In this document: positions 13,801 through 28,171 of the stretch, piece after piece
How positions within the stretch are numbered: the first letter of the stretch is position 1
Layout of the letters: each line of letters opens with the position of its first letter
Source: Enoplosus armatus
Taxonomy: Eukaryota > Chordata > Actinopteri > Centrarchiformes > Enoplosidae
Assembly (NCBI RefSeq): GCF_043641665.1
Contig: NC_092193.1
Location: forward strand, 7,178,501-7,242,500
DNA length: 64,000 nt
Reading direction: 5' to 3'
Made by a program: the position numbers and the translations under genes
Notes under the pieces: model-generated
The model's database searches: none
What the model was told of the DNA's origin: nothing
The model's input: the letters and a program-made list of their open reading frames with translations, nothing else

Positions 13801-16079
13801 CATTGTGTGCTCATAAAATGCATTTTTGGCTTACAGATTCCAAAAACATTTTGTTTGATTTTACTTACAAAATGCAGGAAGAATACTTTATTTTATGCAC
13901 AAAATTATATTTGTGATTTATGTTTTTGGATGATGATATAATCAAATGTGTTTTAGCTAATTTTTTATTACCAAATTAAATGTTTTTAGTGTCATTCATA
14001 ACTTTCTGCCTACCTAAGTCAAAAGAGACACTTGGCTGGGTACTGCTGCAAATCTTCTCACATGTTTGAACTTATTACGTTGAATTACTTAACTCTATGA
14101 CTTAAAGGAAGGTAGAGGTTGAAAAAAAGAAACGTGAAAGATGGACTTATTACTTGTTTTTTTTTGTCCATCTACAAATGTATTTTGTAAATATACATTT
14201 AAATAATAACAACAATTCATAACAATAATAATGTCCATATTCCTTTTGATTTAAATTATGCATACACATTCTCGACTACATTTTAATTATAGTTCTGTTG
14301 GGGTTTTGCAATCAAAGCTTTCCCACACCGACCTACTTTTAAAGTATAAAAAGAAATCCACTGAAGCGTAATTATTCCCTAAGTTTAATAAATAATTACC
14401 CTTATAAATGGTAGGGTATGCAATTCCATGTACTGTATGAGCACTGCTGATTTGCTGCATTCGATTTGGTTTGTAGGCCTACTGGCTTATTTTGTCAATG
14501 AAATAGTAATATAATATGGCACAAACTCCAAAAATAAAATTAAAGGTGGTTTTTCATTTTGTGGGTGAACCCATGTAAGCGGCTTTGGACCTTGTTCCCC
14601 TTAACCAGTGATGCATTAAAGCAAGACACAATGAATGTTTAACATGTTATAAATAGAGTTGATTCCGTACACTCTGCCATTCAGTGTTCATTTTCTTGAA
14701 GGGTTTGAGTTGATATTCTGCTGAATTTTGCCTTTCACACTCATCAAAATATCTTATTACTTGGGAACAGGCTGATTGCAAGAGAGAGAATCAGGAGCCG
14801 GGTGTTCATGAAAAAAACCCCAAAAGAATTCGAATGTGTCTTGTGAGCTGGTTTAATTTGGTGTGTTTTTTCACATTCGACTCAAATTTGAATATTGAAA
14901 TTTGTTCTGACAGCCGTACTGGATGCCACCTCAGAGTTAGTCAGAGAGGCACTTGGAGCAGATATGACATCATGTCATTTAGCAGCTTTGACACACAAAG
15001 AAATACTGCATGCTGTTTGTTTCATTGTGTAACCACTAGCAAGGTTGGAAATGATGAATACCATAACGTGTGTAGGCGATTACTGTGTACGGTAGATGCA
15101 CCTGGCTGACCTTTTGGGAAAATTACTGCAAACACAGACTAAATGGCCATACTGTAACCAGAGCCAGCAGCACCTAGTCTGTATGTTGGCATTGCAGCTT
15201 TCTCACACTCCCACATCAGGTCCCATTAATGTAGTGGCAAAATGGATGTGGAGACCAACTTGCCTCATGAATAGCCATTCTCTGTTATTTTCCATGTTAG
15301 TGCTGATTACATTTACAGAAAGGTTTCTATCTGTTAGGTAAGAGGGCTTACTCATGAATACAAATGTGCAGCAAGGGCCAATTAATATTATGGAGTTGTT
15401 AAAAATAATATATTTTAAATTATTCAGAGTCAGTTCAAGGAACACTAAGGGATTTTCCCAAGGATTTTCCCTAAAGGCTCTGACTTGCCCTGTAAAACAG
15501 CCAGTATAACACAGCATAGTAATTAATGAAAATATTAATCTGGTTTGTCGAAAATGATTCATTCAGTTTGTTGCCTGTCCAACGAAAACCAAAAACCTTC
15601 AGCTTCAATGTTAAGTCCTTTGTCTGTCTTAAGAGCTTTCCATCTTGAAAATGCCACACAAATGTTTTTCCTGGTTTTATGTTTTGACGAGTCTCAAAGT
15701 TGTTTTCTGTCATTACTTGTCTAACTTTGTCAGACTCACCCATTCTGTCAACCAGTAACATATAGCATAGCATAATAACTGACTTGATAGCAAGCTAACA
15801 CACTGAAAACACACCATTTAATCCCCCACTTGACAATCAAAAGGTTTGTTTATACTTATTTTGAGCGCAGAATCCTTGTAAAGCTTCTTTTCTTGTCCAC
15901 TGTTCCTCTATTTTGCACTCATCTCAAGTTGTTTCTGCATCGCTTCAAGAAAATGAGAATGTTTTGCAGCATGAAACACAAGAAAATGAGTGTTACCCTC
16001 TCGGGACAAATAAATCTGAAACTTATGACACATCCTAATTCTTAGGGTTAAATGGCAAAAATACCTTCTTATCGATACA
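10820..16079. other. non-coding, no gene seen
   Basis: Mostly AT-rich, with a GC-richer unique island at about 13370-13640 that has no recognisable ORF. Overlapping frames near 15200-15770 on the minus strand have no known domain. Confidence 0.62.
12186..12239. promoter_or_regulatory. inverted pair of TGTAATTACC motifs around a CCAAT/ATTGG core
   Basis: TGTAATTACC (12186-12195) and its exact reverse complement (12230-12239) flank 34 bases that contain CCAATAATGG. Both arms have a TAATTA homeodomain core. The symmetrical layout suggests paired factor sites, but this is inference. Confidence 0.35.
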
Positions 16080-16103
16080 TGCATTTTGGACAACCAAAAT
16101 GCA
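16080..16103. repeat. perfect 10-bp inverted repeat, 4-base loop
   Basis: TGCATTTTGG (16080-16089) pairs with CCAAAATGCA (16094-16103) over an ACAA loop. Confidence 0.88.
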
Positions 16104-19100
16104 GAGTTACAAATATGCACTCTATATTTTTTTTTCTATGTTTGTCTCGATATGGGATGCCTCATGAACCGCCCCGAGATTTGTCCCATCAATCTACTAT
16201 GAGAGAGTGGGCCTCTTCACAGGCTGTCTCCCATTCTTTCATTGTGGCCCTGTTGGGAATGGTGATTGGATCCCAGTCAACCAGCAGTAGATGGATTGGC
16301 CCTCGACCAGGATGATTGAGTGGCTCTGCTGTCTATGCACGTGTATATAGCTTTGTGCGTGGTGGCGTGCGGTTGTGCGTGCTTACCCTGTATGCATACT
16401 GCTCTCACCGAACAACAGCACATCTGTATCACTCCATCTCCTCTCTCTCATTTGAATTTTGCATTCTCTCAATCAGCGCCGGTACTGCTGTGCTCTGTCC
16501 CTGATCTTGTGGGCTGCAGACCAGAACGGTATTCCTGTGAACAAGTATTCTTGACTTAGCCATCAAATTATTATCAAGACACAGCTGAATGTAATCCCTT
16601 GAGCATTCAAGCTGACGCTATTAGAGCATCTGTAGTGTAAGATGAGGAAGCATACAAGATGTGAAATAGCGGGCAAACTTTGTTTCACATTCATGAAACA
16701 AAGAGCGATTTCAATCAGAATCTATCTAAACTAAATCCATGCTAGATTGCACAAAAATGTAATCCCAAGAGTTCACAGAATACAGTTTGTACACATAACT
16801 TTCTTTGTTTAGAAAAAATTCACACAGGCTGATCTCAAGACATGTCACTCATACTTGTGTGCACCATGTTGTATTAGTCTATTCCTTTTTTTAATGACTC
16901 GGTAATTGCTTTGTCCCTGGTTATTGAGATGACTGCCATGCACTATTACACCAGTTTAATGGTGTGTAACTATTCCTCTTAACAAAGCCATCAATCACAG
17001 GTGTTACTATGGTAACAGCGTTAGCCATTATGCACATGTTGTAATAAAATGTATGTCACACCTAGTGAGTTATCAGAAGTACCGCATACAGGTTCCAGTA
17101 CCTTAGGAGGCCAGGCTTTGAGTTTTATTAAGAAAAAAAGAGCAGCAATACAAATTCTATGTATGTTCTCCTTTCTATGGATGCTATTTATAGTTTCATT
17201 GAAATGAGGCCTCAAAATTGTCAGCCAGTTTTTTTTCCTTCCATGCTTGAGCTTCACTTTATGAAAATTTGCATGGCCTGCGGAGCAATCAGCAGAAATT
17301 CAATCATCTGCTTTTGTGTAGAAGGGCCAAGTTATTACAATCAGAGATGCTTAAACACTCGACTCCTTCTTTTTGCCCCGCTCAAGTTGTTTGTCAGTTT
17401 AATACTTCAATTCTTCTACCTAAACCTGTGTTGCCTATTTTGGCCTTGAAGCTGCAGTCCATAAAATGGAATTATGTGTCTGTCCTTTGGGCAGGCCAAT
17501 GGGTGCTGCAGATGAGTGGGGTTTTTTGGCTGGTTATGGCCATGGTTTAAATACTGTGTGGTATTGACCCCCGGGTGATAACAGAGATGACAAAGGTCTG
17601 TTTGAGTGTTTCTGCTACCAAAGAGATTGTTCAAGATGTTTTCAGTCAGAGTTCTAGCCTCCAGCATGAGGAGGTAAGACTGCCAGTCTGGCATGCTGTT
17701 TATAGCTACTACCCTGTTGTTAACAGAAAGCTTCTGTGAAGTATTATTTTAATGCAACCATCCTATCTTTAGAGTATGGTTATGATGTGTTCAGAGGGCT
17801 TTCAGGTCTTGAGCAACTTTGTCCCTTTTCAATAACTAATCAACAGACATTGTGCTCCATCATCGCACAGGGGTCTTTAATCCAAACATATGATTACAGA
17901 AATGGCATTTGGTGCTGTAGAGCTATGGGTATGTGTATTCATCCCAAAGTATTTGTTACAGCATGTTTAGTTTGATCTGTCACTTTTTTCAGTTTGTTCT
18001 GCCCAAACCAAATGATTACTGTTGAGTTAGTCTAGCACATTCAAAGTAGGTCTACATGTTGGCATGTGATGAACATACATTTAAAAATCTGTGTTCCACC
18101 TTGAAAAGCTTTGGCAGTGGGACAGTTGTCTGTTATCTAAACCATGCTAGTTGCTAGTTGCTAGTTATATCTCATAATGCGAGTGTCATTGGTATGATTA
18201 AGGCAAATGAGAAACCAGAGCTGGAATCTGTCATGTGGGAGCCTTATGGTTATTTCCCAGTAACACTGGACAAAGTATGAAGAGCTGAAACAGTGTTCCA
18301 ACATTCTTCAAACAAGGTTGGGTCAGGTCTGGAAATTTAAACAATCAAAATGCCAAACAATTTAAAACAGCATCGCCTTAAAAGTGTTAAGGGCTTGAGC
18401 AATGCTATAATGTTTCTTCACATTGTGCTGTTGTGTTGTTGTGTTGTGGCTCCTTGCTCTCTCTACCAATGGATAGACCTCCGGGGATTCTTATTTTGTG
18501 TGAAACATGAAAATAAAGTGAGTCTTGACTGAGTGTGAGCATAAATGGTTGAACTGAATGTGAAAAGCTTAAATTGCACTGCTGGCTCTAATTTAAGTGA
18601 ACTATAAAGACACTATACTTTTTTTACTTTTATGGCCATAGCCACCATTTAATGTGTACCTAAACATATCAAACCATGACCACATTAGAAAAACAGTAAC
18701 TACAAATGATTTTTAGTTGATAGAGTAGTCCTCACTTGATTTAAGTTTTAATCAACTTAACATTTTAGCCCTAGATTACGAGTTGCTGGTTGGGGAGAGA
18801 GCTTATTTACTTGCCTGTCCATAGCTTTCCATCTTTTATGAACCTCTGACTAACTAGGAGATGCACATTTATTGCACATATTTATTACTGTGTCATGCTA
18901 TGGGCAAGCTGGCTCCTTTTGGAAGGAGTTCTTTGGGTATGGCATTGCGACAGTCTTGGCTATGCCCCACTTACTCCCCCACCCCTTGACCTCTTCATTA
19001 GATAAATAGGGCAGTCTATTCTCTGGCCTTCACTTCTGATGGACAGCATCTGGCTGTTTCCGATACCCACCGTGAGAAATGTGAAGACAAAAGCCTCCCT

Positions 19101-19601
19101 CTCCTTCCCTTTCTCACAGTTTCCTCCCTTTTCTTGCTCCCTTGTTTACGTCTCTCAAAAACTGAGCATTGTACGATATCATATGTCTTTGAATGGTCTG
19201 CAGATGTAACAGAGGGTGGCACACAGCAGATGCTGATTTTCCCCACTCGCCGTGTAGTTTTTCAGCAGGAAGTTAAATTGATTGGTCACACTTTGCACAC
19301 GGACTGTGGTGATAGGTCCTCCTATGGCAACAATGCAGTACTGGATGCCATTTTTCCTCAGACATATCTTCATGCATTCCTATGTGGATTTAAACACATT
19401 AAGGGAATTATGTGGCGTGTCAAGTCAATACCAGCTCCTCATCTCTCACCACATCCTGTAAACCTCTTTGCTGTATTGCTTCTCTTCAATTTTGTTTCAA
19501 GTATTTCTGAAAGTACAACTGCTAACTGAGAGAACTGGAAGTAGTTGGTGTCTTATTTCTTTATTTACTATTGGTGCTGGGTTGCACAATAATCCAATGT
19601 T
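16104..19601. other. non-coding, no gene seen
   Basis: Unique sequence. Short frames at 16052-16560 and 17160-17700 overlap one another on both strands, and none is recognisable. Confidence 0.62.
18146..18166. repeat. GCTAGTT heptamer, three tandem copies
   Basis: Three perfect head-to-tail copies. A local slippage product with no evident function. Confidence 0.9.
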
Positions 19602-19927
19602 GGGCTGCAACTTATTATTCATTTTATTGTAATTAATCTATAAGTAGTTATTACATCGGATTAATTGATTGATGATTTATTCTATAAAAAGTCAAGAAAT
19701 ACTGAATATGCCAATCACCAGGAGCCTAAAGAGACGTTTTCACATGGTTTGTTTTGTTCAAGCAACACAAAACCCAAATATATTCAGTTTACAGCATGAT
19801 GATATAAAACAGATAAAAGCAGCAAGTGCTCACATTTATGAAGCTGAAACCAATGAATGTTTGGCGGTTTTTCTTGATAAATGACTTCTCGTTGATCACC
19901 ACCGTCATTGATTTTCTGTTAGTCTAC
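19602..19927 (+). mobile_element. non-autonomous interspersed element, copy 1
   Basis: It starts GGGCTGCAACTTATTATTC and contains the internal block AACCCAAATATATTCAGTTTA (19771-19791), which recurs in two other places in this window. It closes with the half-conserved end near TTGATTTTCTGTTAGTC. It has the size and layout of the MITE-like element abundant in percomorph genomes. No transposase is encoded. Copies this diverged are long immobile. Confidence 0.7.
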
Positions 19928-22900
19928 CTTTAAGAGACAAAAAGAAAAAATGAACACAACTATGCCTAACCCATTTAGAAAAATTTAACCTGCATTAGAA
20001 AAAAATACTAAATTGGTACTGTTGAGTTTCTGAAATATCATGGAAACCGACAGCCTAGGCCTGTATGTTATGATGTGCCTGAAAACGAAGCAAAAAACAT
20101 TTGCTCAGCACTTCTGTCTCCCTACTGTATGTCTGTATGTGCACTAGTATAGGCAGAAAGTATGTGTCACTGATAAAAGTACTCCAAAAGCTGAGTGAGT
20201 GCCACACACATCCATATATTTAACGTCCACATGTGATGGAAATTCAAAACCTTGGGTCTCCTCCCAAGCACAACATATCATTTGATGAAAGTCTTTCTCA
20301 CTGCCAAGCATTTGCTGTTATTGCATGCATTTTTATTTCTTCTTTTTTTTCAGGTGTTTCATGGAAATAAAACCTAAGCATACCTATTGTGATACATGGG
20401 ACCATAATTGCTAATTGCTTCTAGGATTCTTTTTTTCTCTGTAATGTGTCACATTATTCACAGTAGGATGAGAATTTACAGGGGGTGGCATCTAAAAAAA
20501 AATGAATTGATTTTTCTATATTCAACCGGCTTCACTAAGATGGCACATTACCAAATGAGGCTTATGCTTATTGTTAGATTAGAAGTGCTTTCTGAAAGAC
20601 TGTTTGCGCCCTCCTCCTTTGCAGCTCATTTGGTGCAGGGCAGGCTGACAGTTTTGAAAGAACAGGCCTAAGGGAATGCAGTGCACACGTCTGATGTCGT
20701 ATCTCCTTGGTCCAGCTCTTGTTCTTTTGGAGCTCTGTCGAACCAATCCTGCTCCTCGTACTTACCAGACCCTCAGGCCCCACTTTGATCTCCCTTAACA
20801 ACCAGGACAGCAGTTCAAGCATCTTGTTATATTTGACTGTTTAATCCATCAAATGTGTTTGTCTCAGCAATAGGCTAATGAACATCTCTATCTAGGCCTT
20901 GCTGCTGTTGAATAACTCCTGTGATAGCAAGTTCATGTAGGATAGACTTGCGTGAAATTTTAAAATGGTAATTGCTTGTTTCTGCAAATTGCCAGTGTCC
21001 TAGTATTGTTAAGTTTGACGCTTATTTTCCACACCTTCACTAAAATACCACGACTTTGCTTGAAGGATAGCAAATTCCACCCATCACATTTAGCATGGAA
21101 TTTTAATACTGGGCTCTCTGCTCTTGGTTGTTTAGCAATGTTTTACACAATTTTAGTAGAGCATAGGATTTAGACTCCTGAATCAGCCTTTTAGGTTGTG
21201 TCCTTCTGCTGGCATGTCCAATACAATCTACTGTATCAGCCCCCCTGTGGCTGAAATGCCAAGCCACTAAGCAAAATGTCTCAACTAATTAGGAGCTCTA
21301 GAGCAAAGCCGTAGAAATGCATCATATGACCAACTCTTTCTTTCTTGTTTTCCTGTCTTTTTTTCAGACCTACTGTATTGGTTTTGTATTTTGGCTTGAT
21401 TGACAGCTGGTCTAAGTTAAGCCTTCAATTGTTGAATTCTTACATCCTAATTGAACTATAATCCTACAGCTTGCCATATGACTGATATGATATGTTATAT
21501 GGGTAACATCTTTAATCACATTAGTCACTTTACCAAAATGTGTTTTGGAAATTCTGAAAAACCTTTAAAATCTCTCTGAACTATATGTCTGAACAAAAGA
21601 TAACCTAGTTTGTTATTTAGGTATTTGATCTAAATACAGTATGGATCAACCATTATTTGAAATCAGTGTTGCATCTGTGTTGAATGATTAGCTATTTAGT
21701 TAGAACAAGGCTTTCATCTGAAACGCTGCTGGGTTTTACAAGGAAAAGTGTGGAAATATCAGCAGGAGGAGACAAATCTTGAATTAATGTATTTGAACTC
21801 AAGGCAACCTATATCTCCCATGTTTTCACTGCAGTCATTTCATCTTGTATACTTAAAATGGTCTGCTCTTTTTACTGCACAATGTACATTTTTAATTCAG
21901 CTGACCTTAGCAACTGCCCCAGAAGAACTTGTTACTAATCTGAAAAACATTTTAAGTTAAGTGCTTTTCAAATTAACATTACATGGACTGCCACGAATCA
22001 ACCAGAATCTTTTTACAGTCATTCTTCAGCTCCTCAGACAAAAGTGTATGGGCTGGCTTGCCAAGTTTACTTAACAAGCTATTGGATGAAGTGACATCAT
22101 CCTATTATGGTAATTTGCCAATATGACAGGATTTTGCTCACTTTGTTGGGAAAAATCTCATACAAATTTGATTATTGGTAAAGTTAGATGCATTTGTAGT
22201 ACATTCTTGTACTTTCCCACGCATCTGTTATAAAATCCCACTGGGAGCTACACATTGTTGCAACTAATACAATTTCTACGCTCTTCCAGGTCTGTTTCAA
22301 CTCCTGACAGACATTTTACTAGTTTGTGTTCTCAGTGCTGCTGCTCCCAGATGCTCAGTATATCTGATCCGTATTTCATAGCCGTTTAGACTGCTCGCAC
22401 GCTGTCGCTTGATGTTCTTTTTTTCAGATTTTGAAAAGAACCTTCAATTAACTCTGAACTATTTTTGAATCTTTGGGGTGGTGCTCCTTTTGCCTCGGTA
22501 ATGTATTTTTGTTGCGGAAAACACAACCACCTGGATTCTGCGTAAAATCCATAGGGGGTGGACAGAGTATACGAGGATGTATTCTGTTCATGAGGATGTA
22601 TGGACTATCACAAGGATTGTCAGTTCTCATTTGTTTATTTCACGGCAAGCACTCTGGTGACGCAAACTGACTGGCTCTCCTTGAGAGTATCTTGTGCATG
22701 TCAGTCTGTATTATTGATGCAGAGAACCATGTAGAAAGGATAGGCCTCAAGGATTTCTGTCTCTGTCAAACCTCTGTTGACCCTATTATCTAACCTTTTC
22801 TGAACCCAACAAAGATTCACCAGGCCTTTATACACTTTTTCAGCGATGTCCCATATGTATCAAGTGTTACAAACATTTACACTGGGAAGCAGGGATCTTG

Positions 22901-23116
22901 ATTCTGACACCTAATTCTGACACCTAAAATTAGGTTGCAAGTGCAAATCACCAGTGCTTTTTTTTCTTTTTCAGTTCAAAACATGCTTATCTCTGGATTT
23001 GGAACTAGTTGGAATCATTCTTTTAACATGAGACTTTAACTACTCACTACTTAACTTAAGACGATCATACACCAAAAGTATTTTAATTCTTTCTTTTTTA
23101 GCCTTGTACACATTTT
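19928..23116. other. non-coding spacer between repeat copies 1 and 2
   Basis: Unique AT-rich sequence with one 13-bp tandem duplication (22901). No gene. Confidence 0.65.
22901..22926. repeat. 13-bp perfect tandem duplication
   Basis: ATTCTGACACCTA occurs twice with no gap. It is followed at once by a small palindrome, CCTAAAATTAGG (overlapping from 22923). Confidence 0.9.
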
Positions 23117-23410
23117 AGGGCTGCAACTAACAATTATTTGAACTATGAGTTAATCTGTCAGTTGTTTTTTGATTATATAATACGTCTGTATAATGCCAGA
23201 CAATAGTGAAAAACAAGTTCCCAAAGCCTAATGTAGCATTGTTGAATTTCTTGTTTTGTCCAAAACCCAAAGATATTGAATTTGCAACTATATAAAAGAG
23301 AGATGGGCTATAATTTTTGTTTTGAGAAACCAGCAAGTTCTGTGTTTTTCCTTGATAAATGAATTACGCGACTACTTGTTTATCAAAATTGTTGATAATT
23401 TTGCAGTTTT
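23117..23410 (+). mobile_element. non-autonomous interspersed element, copy 2
   Basis: It begins AGGGCTGCAACTAACAATTA, the best-preserved 5' end in the window. It has AACCCAAAGATATTGAATTT (23264-23283) as the shared internal block, and ends near ATCAAAATTGTTGATAATTTT. It has the same orientation as copies 1 and 3. It does not encode protein. Confidence 0.78.
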
Positions 23411-24289
23411 ATAGCCACATTGACAAGGAGATAGTATTTAATGGAGATTGGTCTTGTATTACTGCTAGCCGATCACCTTAATTAAGTCAACATCTGTGCC
23501 GATCCTGAAGCATCAGTACCCGGAATCGTAGTTTTTCTGTTGACCTGTGATCAGTTCAAATGAAACTTTTGAAGGTTAAAGGCCTTTCTCCTTGTCGCAG
23601 ACTTTCCCAGCTGGCATTCAAACCAGACTTGGCTAATGCTGCCCTCTAATATACAGCATATATTACTTCAGTTAGCAGCTTTCACTGTGTGTCAAGTGCC
23701 TATTAAATTTAGGGCTGACACTAAGCTTGCTGAGGCTGTTCTGCATGCATATAATGCTGCTACTTATAATTTTAATATGGATGCTCGTATCTTTGGCTTC
23801 ACACTGTCCAAAAATTATGTTATGATATTTAATACTTCAAGTTAACATAGGAAACTCAAGATCAGAGCAAGGTGATTCTGCACACTTTGGTATACTGGAT
23901 TTCCCGCACCTTAAGTGAAGACATCTCTATCCTCAGTAGGCTCCTCGCATGACTGTGATTCAGTTTGCATAGAAGTTTGATAAACCTGACACCGGGAGAT
24001 GGATTTCCCAGCCAACCTAGCTCTGAAGTAATGGGAATCCAGAGCGTAACAAATGGTGGTGCCAGTACAGAGCTGGCTCCGCTGGGTGTGCAGGTGGTCC
24101 TCCATTCCCCTTGTCAAACCCCCCACTGCTCCCCCAAAGTGGCCATGGAGACTTAGGCAAGATTATTTTGGAGTTCAGGTTAGAGACCAGCTCTTTCACT
24201 CCCCATTAGTCACACTCCAATTTCTGTGATGGGATTTTTTTTTTTACTGTCCCCTCACATTTTGTAAATGTACACAGCCTTCCCCCCTC

Positions 24290-24480
24290 AGACTTGAAAG
24301 GTCACAGCATGTTTTTGTAATTTCTTGTCTGCTCTGATTATTTTCATCTTAACTGGAGTGCTGTGCCTGTGGAAAGCTAATGTCATTTAGGCTTTACATT
24401 TGGAAATTATATTGTGGTCTCCTTTTGACATTAATGATGAATAAAAAGGTTTGCAGTAGAGTTAACAGGAAATGTTAATT
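24290..24480. promoter_or_regulatory. enhancer-like unique AT-rich block
   Basis: Unique, non-repetitive DNA has several ATTA/TAAT cores (for example ATTAATGATGAATAA near 24431) and a GTTAAC site near 24461. It has the look of vertebrate conserved non-coding elements. Conservation cannot be tested here. Confidence 0.22.
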
Positions 24481-26503
24481 CAGATTTCAAGTTAAGGGGT
24501 TCAAAGGATTTCCCCTTAGACTGGATCTTTGTTTTCCTACAAATCCTGGCCTTCACTGAGCCAATAATGTGTATTGATTGGATTTTACTGGCCTGTTTGC
24601 ACTTGCAAATGGAAGCCTGTTATTTTATCCTGGAAAAAGCTACAGGATTTTATGTCTGTCAGCATATTAAGAAAGGAGCCTATTAAGAAAGGATTTTTTT
24701 AAAGTCACTAAACTATAGAAAATGTACACATAAGAAAATCTACAAACGTAGACTGTATGCTATCAAATGTCAGACTGAAGGGGATGAAATAATACAAATA
24801 AATGTATTAAGCTAATGTGACACCCCAGACAGTTTTAATTTTTAAGATTTGATGGGGCGGACCAACTTGCTACTGAAATTTTGAGTCAAATTTTGCCCCA
24901 GAGACTATTCTCATTCCCTCACTTGCATTATTTAGTTACTGTTTAGCTACTTGATTTAAATTGCCAATTTAGTTTAGGGTATTTGACATACAGACTAATT
25001 TGCATAGTCACTTAAGGGACACAGGGTTAGTTTAATTCAGCAGTGAACATATTTTGCTGCCATGGTGGCTTGTCCGCCCACAAGTATTGGCCATCTGGTC
25101 ACACAATTTCTAAACCTCTACCCAGGAAAATGAGGCATAGGGTTTCCAGAGGAGGTATTTTTCCAAAGAATACATTTTTATCACCACAGTAATGTACAGT
25201 GGGTGGACACAATAACATAAACACCTGTACAGCGTAATGGAATCTGATACAATAGCCCTGCAATAAATACTGTCTGTGTGAAGGTTATAATGATCCGTTT
25301 TAGTTGCGGTTTTCAATGCTGTATGTGTGTTGTCTGAAGGATATTCCTTTTTTTATATCCTATATGTTTACGGGAACAAAGAAGCACTTCATGCATTTAT
25401 TGCAGGGATGTTGTGTTTGATTGCATTATACTATTATACAGTTGGGAAGACCTTTTAGAAACTTTTAAAATGTTCTACTCCTCCTGTAGCATAGCATTGT
25501 TTCAAGGAAACAATTTTTTCACTATGGATGTTATCAAGTGTTATAGACGGTGCTCTTTTGTTGTCTGATGTTGTTACACTTGTATTTTCAATGCAAACAA
25601 ACAACACAGTTGCATAACTGTTAGTTGTATACACCTGAAATGTGAGATCCAGGCTAAAAATCAACATTCTGCAGTGGCCTGGCTTGCGAGCCTATCAGAT
25701 CTCATTAATGGGTGGATATAATTTTGGCTACAGTCTAGATGTTGCAAGTATTTGTATAAAGAATATCCTTTGAAAAGACAGATCAGAATGGAGGTCCATA
25801 TACAGAGTTCACATTTTAGTGTCAAATGTGGTCAGATGTTTTTTTTTTCACCTTTGTCACGTCCAAACACAAAGGTCACATTGAAAAGACAAGTGCAAAA
25901 CCCGGCCATTGACGCACAGTGACGGAGAGGTGGCATTTGTCCACTGCAGTGCTGTTCCTTATATTGTCAGAGATATAACCGGAGTGGCAAAACTCATTAC
26001 AGAGATCAGAAGTGATCTGAACATTTTCCTAGCGGGAGGCCTCTTCATAGGCGAACACCAGGCGAAACGCATCAGGAGATGCTGGAGGAAATTACATCAC
26101 GGTTCACCTACCATTTCAGTTTGAGGCTGTCCGATGGGATCAGCTGCATGGCTCAGAGCAGAGAGATCGACTTGTGGAACGAGTAGGGGCCATACCTTTT
26201 TTGACAGCCTAACTTTAAACCATGCAGCACCTCTTAAAGTCTGATCTGTGATCATGATGGCATGCTGTGTTTACTGGGTAGCAATATCCACAGCGTGACC
26301 TACAGTCTGGCTTTGACCTCAGCCTGAAATATTTGATGTTGTAGGACGTGATGATTGTTCTAGGGTGCTTCAGTGTTACTAACATGGTGGCCGTGTTAAT
26401 GCCATGCTTGTGGGTCAGACAGTCAGGAGCCTAAATGGAATTGAGTAACTCTAGGAATGCTTATCCCTTTGCCGCACCCAGTGCAAACACCCATTATAAG
26501 TAC

Positions 26504-26526
26504 AAATCTAATTTAAATTTAGATTT
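26504..26526. repeat. 8-bp inverted repeat around TTTAAAT
   Basis: AAATCTAA (26504-26511) pairs with TTAGATTT (26519-26526). Purely A/T-rich, with no clear role. Confidence 0.8.
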
Positions 26527-27559
26527 AGTATTTTAACTTGTGCTGAAATGAATGACATATATTAGTCCTCAGGAGTTAGAATTCAAGGAGATCTTGATTC
26601 TGAGTGGATTCACTTCATTCAACTATATACCACTCATAGTCAAAGGGTGTCTGTGTAACAGCTGTGCTGCGGTCTCTTTGGAAACAAAAGGGTAAAATAT
26701 GAGAGAATAAATCATTTAATGAACATCTACAGTTCACTAAAACTGTAAAGACTTGGTTTTGAGTCTTTTACTTTTTGATTTTAAACAAGAGATAGGTCTT
26801 GCCATGCGTTACATTTCTGCTTTGTGTTGCTGATCAGATCCTTGAAGTCACGACTTGGTTTTTCCGTCACATGATCCTCTGGTGTCTGAGAGCGACCTGA
26901 CAGTTGGCCTGACTTGACTGTCAAAGTCCCAGAAGTCTCAGTAAGCTTAGACATTTTGCTCTTCTCAAGCGAAGGCAAAATTATAAGGAAGACGTTCTGT
27001 GGAAATGTGTTTTCAGCTTTTTCATACAGTTACAAATTTGCCAATGTAATTATGTAAAACCTATCAAATATTAGTAGATGGTTATGCCTAAGGTATATTT
27101 AGAAATGGACTTCTTTGTGAGGTATGGAGCTTGGTGGTTAAAAGTTTTATAGGTGTCTCAAATAAGGTTGGGATGTGCGGGTATTTTCCCCAGTCTAGGT
27201 TTCCACAGGCATTTCTCTGAGGTAGTGTATTTTTTTTGTTGTTCCCACCTCAAAGAGCATGGCACTTTAGCACTTCTACATGTAGCAAAGCTCCCCATCA
27301 AGAGGTAAGAACGGCACAGAGGGCTCTGGACTATTTGAAAAATTGTACTTTCCCCCTGGAGCACTTAAGCTCAGGTCTTTGTCATTATTAGCTTGCTCCT
27401 TTAGCCAAAGATTCCTCTTTTATAACGATAGAGACCAATACCCTGAACTCCAGTCGCCTGATCTGCCATGTGCCAGAAATCCCAGAGATAAGTAATAGAA
27501 GGTGTAACTCTTAAAAGGCTAAATGAAGTTGAATGGAAGGAAAGGGAAATGACTGGCTT

Positions 27560-27790
27560 TCTTCTCCATTAGCACTCAAATTAATCCACTCATTTCTTCT
27601 CTATAAATTCATGAGGCCCTGATGCTATAATAAGAAGTTTTATGTTGAATATTTAATTTCCTTAATTATTTTGGGCTAGCTTTCTAGAGAGTCGGTTAAA
27701 GTCCATTTGTTACTCCCCGCTATGAATGGTTAATGAAGAGAAAAGCACTGAGATTTCCTGTTTCCTGCTCAGATTACTGTTTAGCTTTGG
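27560..27790. promoter_or_regulatory. enhancer-like block rich in TAAT and AATTA cores
   Basis: Dense homeodomain-type cores (AAATTAATCC, TTAATTATTT, GGTTAATGAAG) in unique sequence, with a region rich in GATTT and CTTTC words. No repeat or gene explains it. The regulatory reading is inference. Confidence 0.25.
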
Positions 27791-28153
27791 TCAGTTATTT
27801 ATTGAGTGCAGTCAAAAACACTACACTACTACCATTAAGTCTCACATAAGTCTAAGTTTGAACGAGGCATATAAGATAGCAAATTAGAAAGCATTTTGAA
27901 AATCACAATTCTTTGTTTTAATCAGTCATTTTGTAGTTCTGATGACCTTGGATACTAAATACTAATTTCCGCACAAAACGTTGCATCATTTTTTTGCTTT
28001 TTGCTTTGATGCGTTCGCTTTTTTGGTCAACAGAGGGCCCTTATCTTTCACTGTCAGTCAAGCCTTTGTTGAGGAGAAGGACCCTGCAAATGCAAAATGG
28101 CATGGGTGATGGATTACTCTTTTATTTGGCAGGCTTTTCATCTGTTGAAATGG

Positions 28154-28171
28154 TGTGTGTGTGCGCGCGCC
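28154..28171. repeat. TG/CG alternating repeat
   Basis: A TGTGTG run passes into CGCGCGC. Alternating purine-pyrimidine DNA of this kind can adopt the Z form. Confidence 0.85.

Noticed and set aside
25909..26124. 71-codon frame in a GC-richer island, considered as an exon
   Set aside because: No family motif is recognisable, and it lacks convincing acceptor and donor sites at matching phases.
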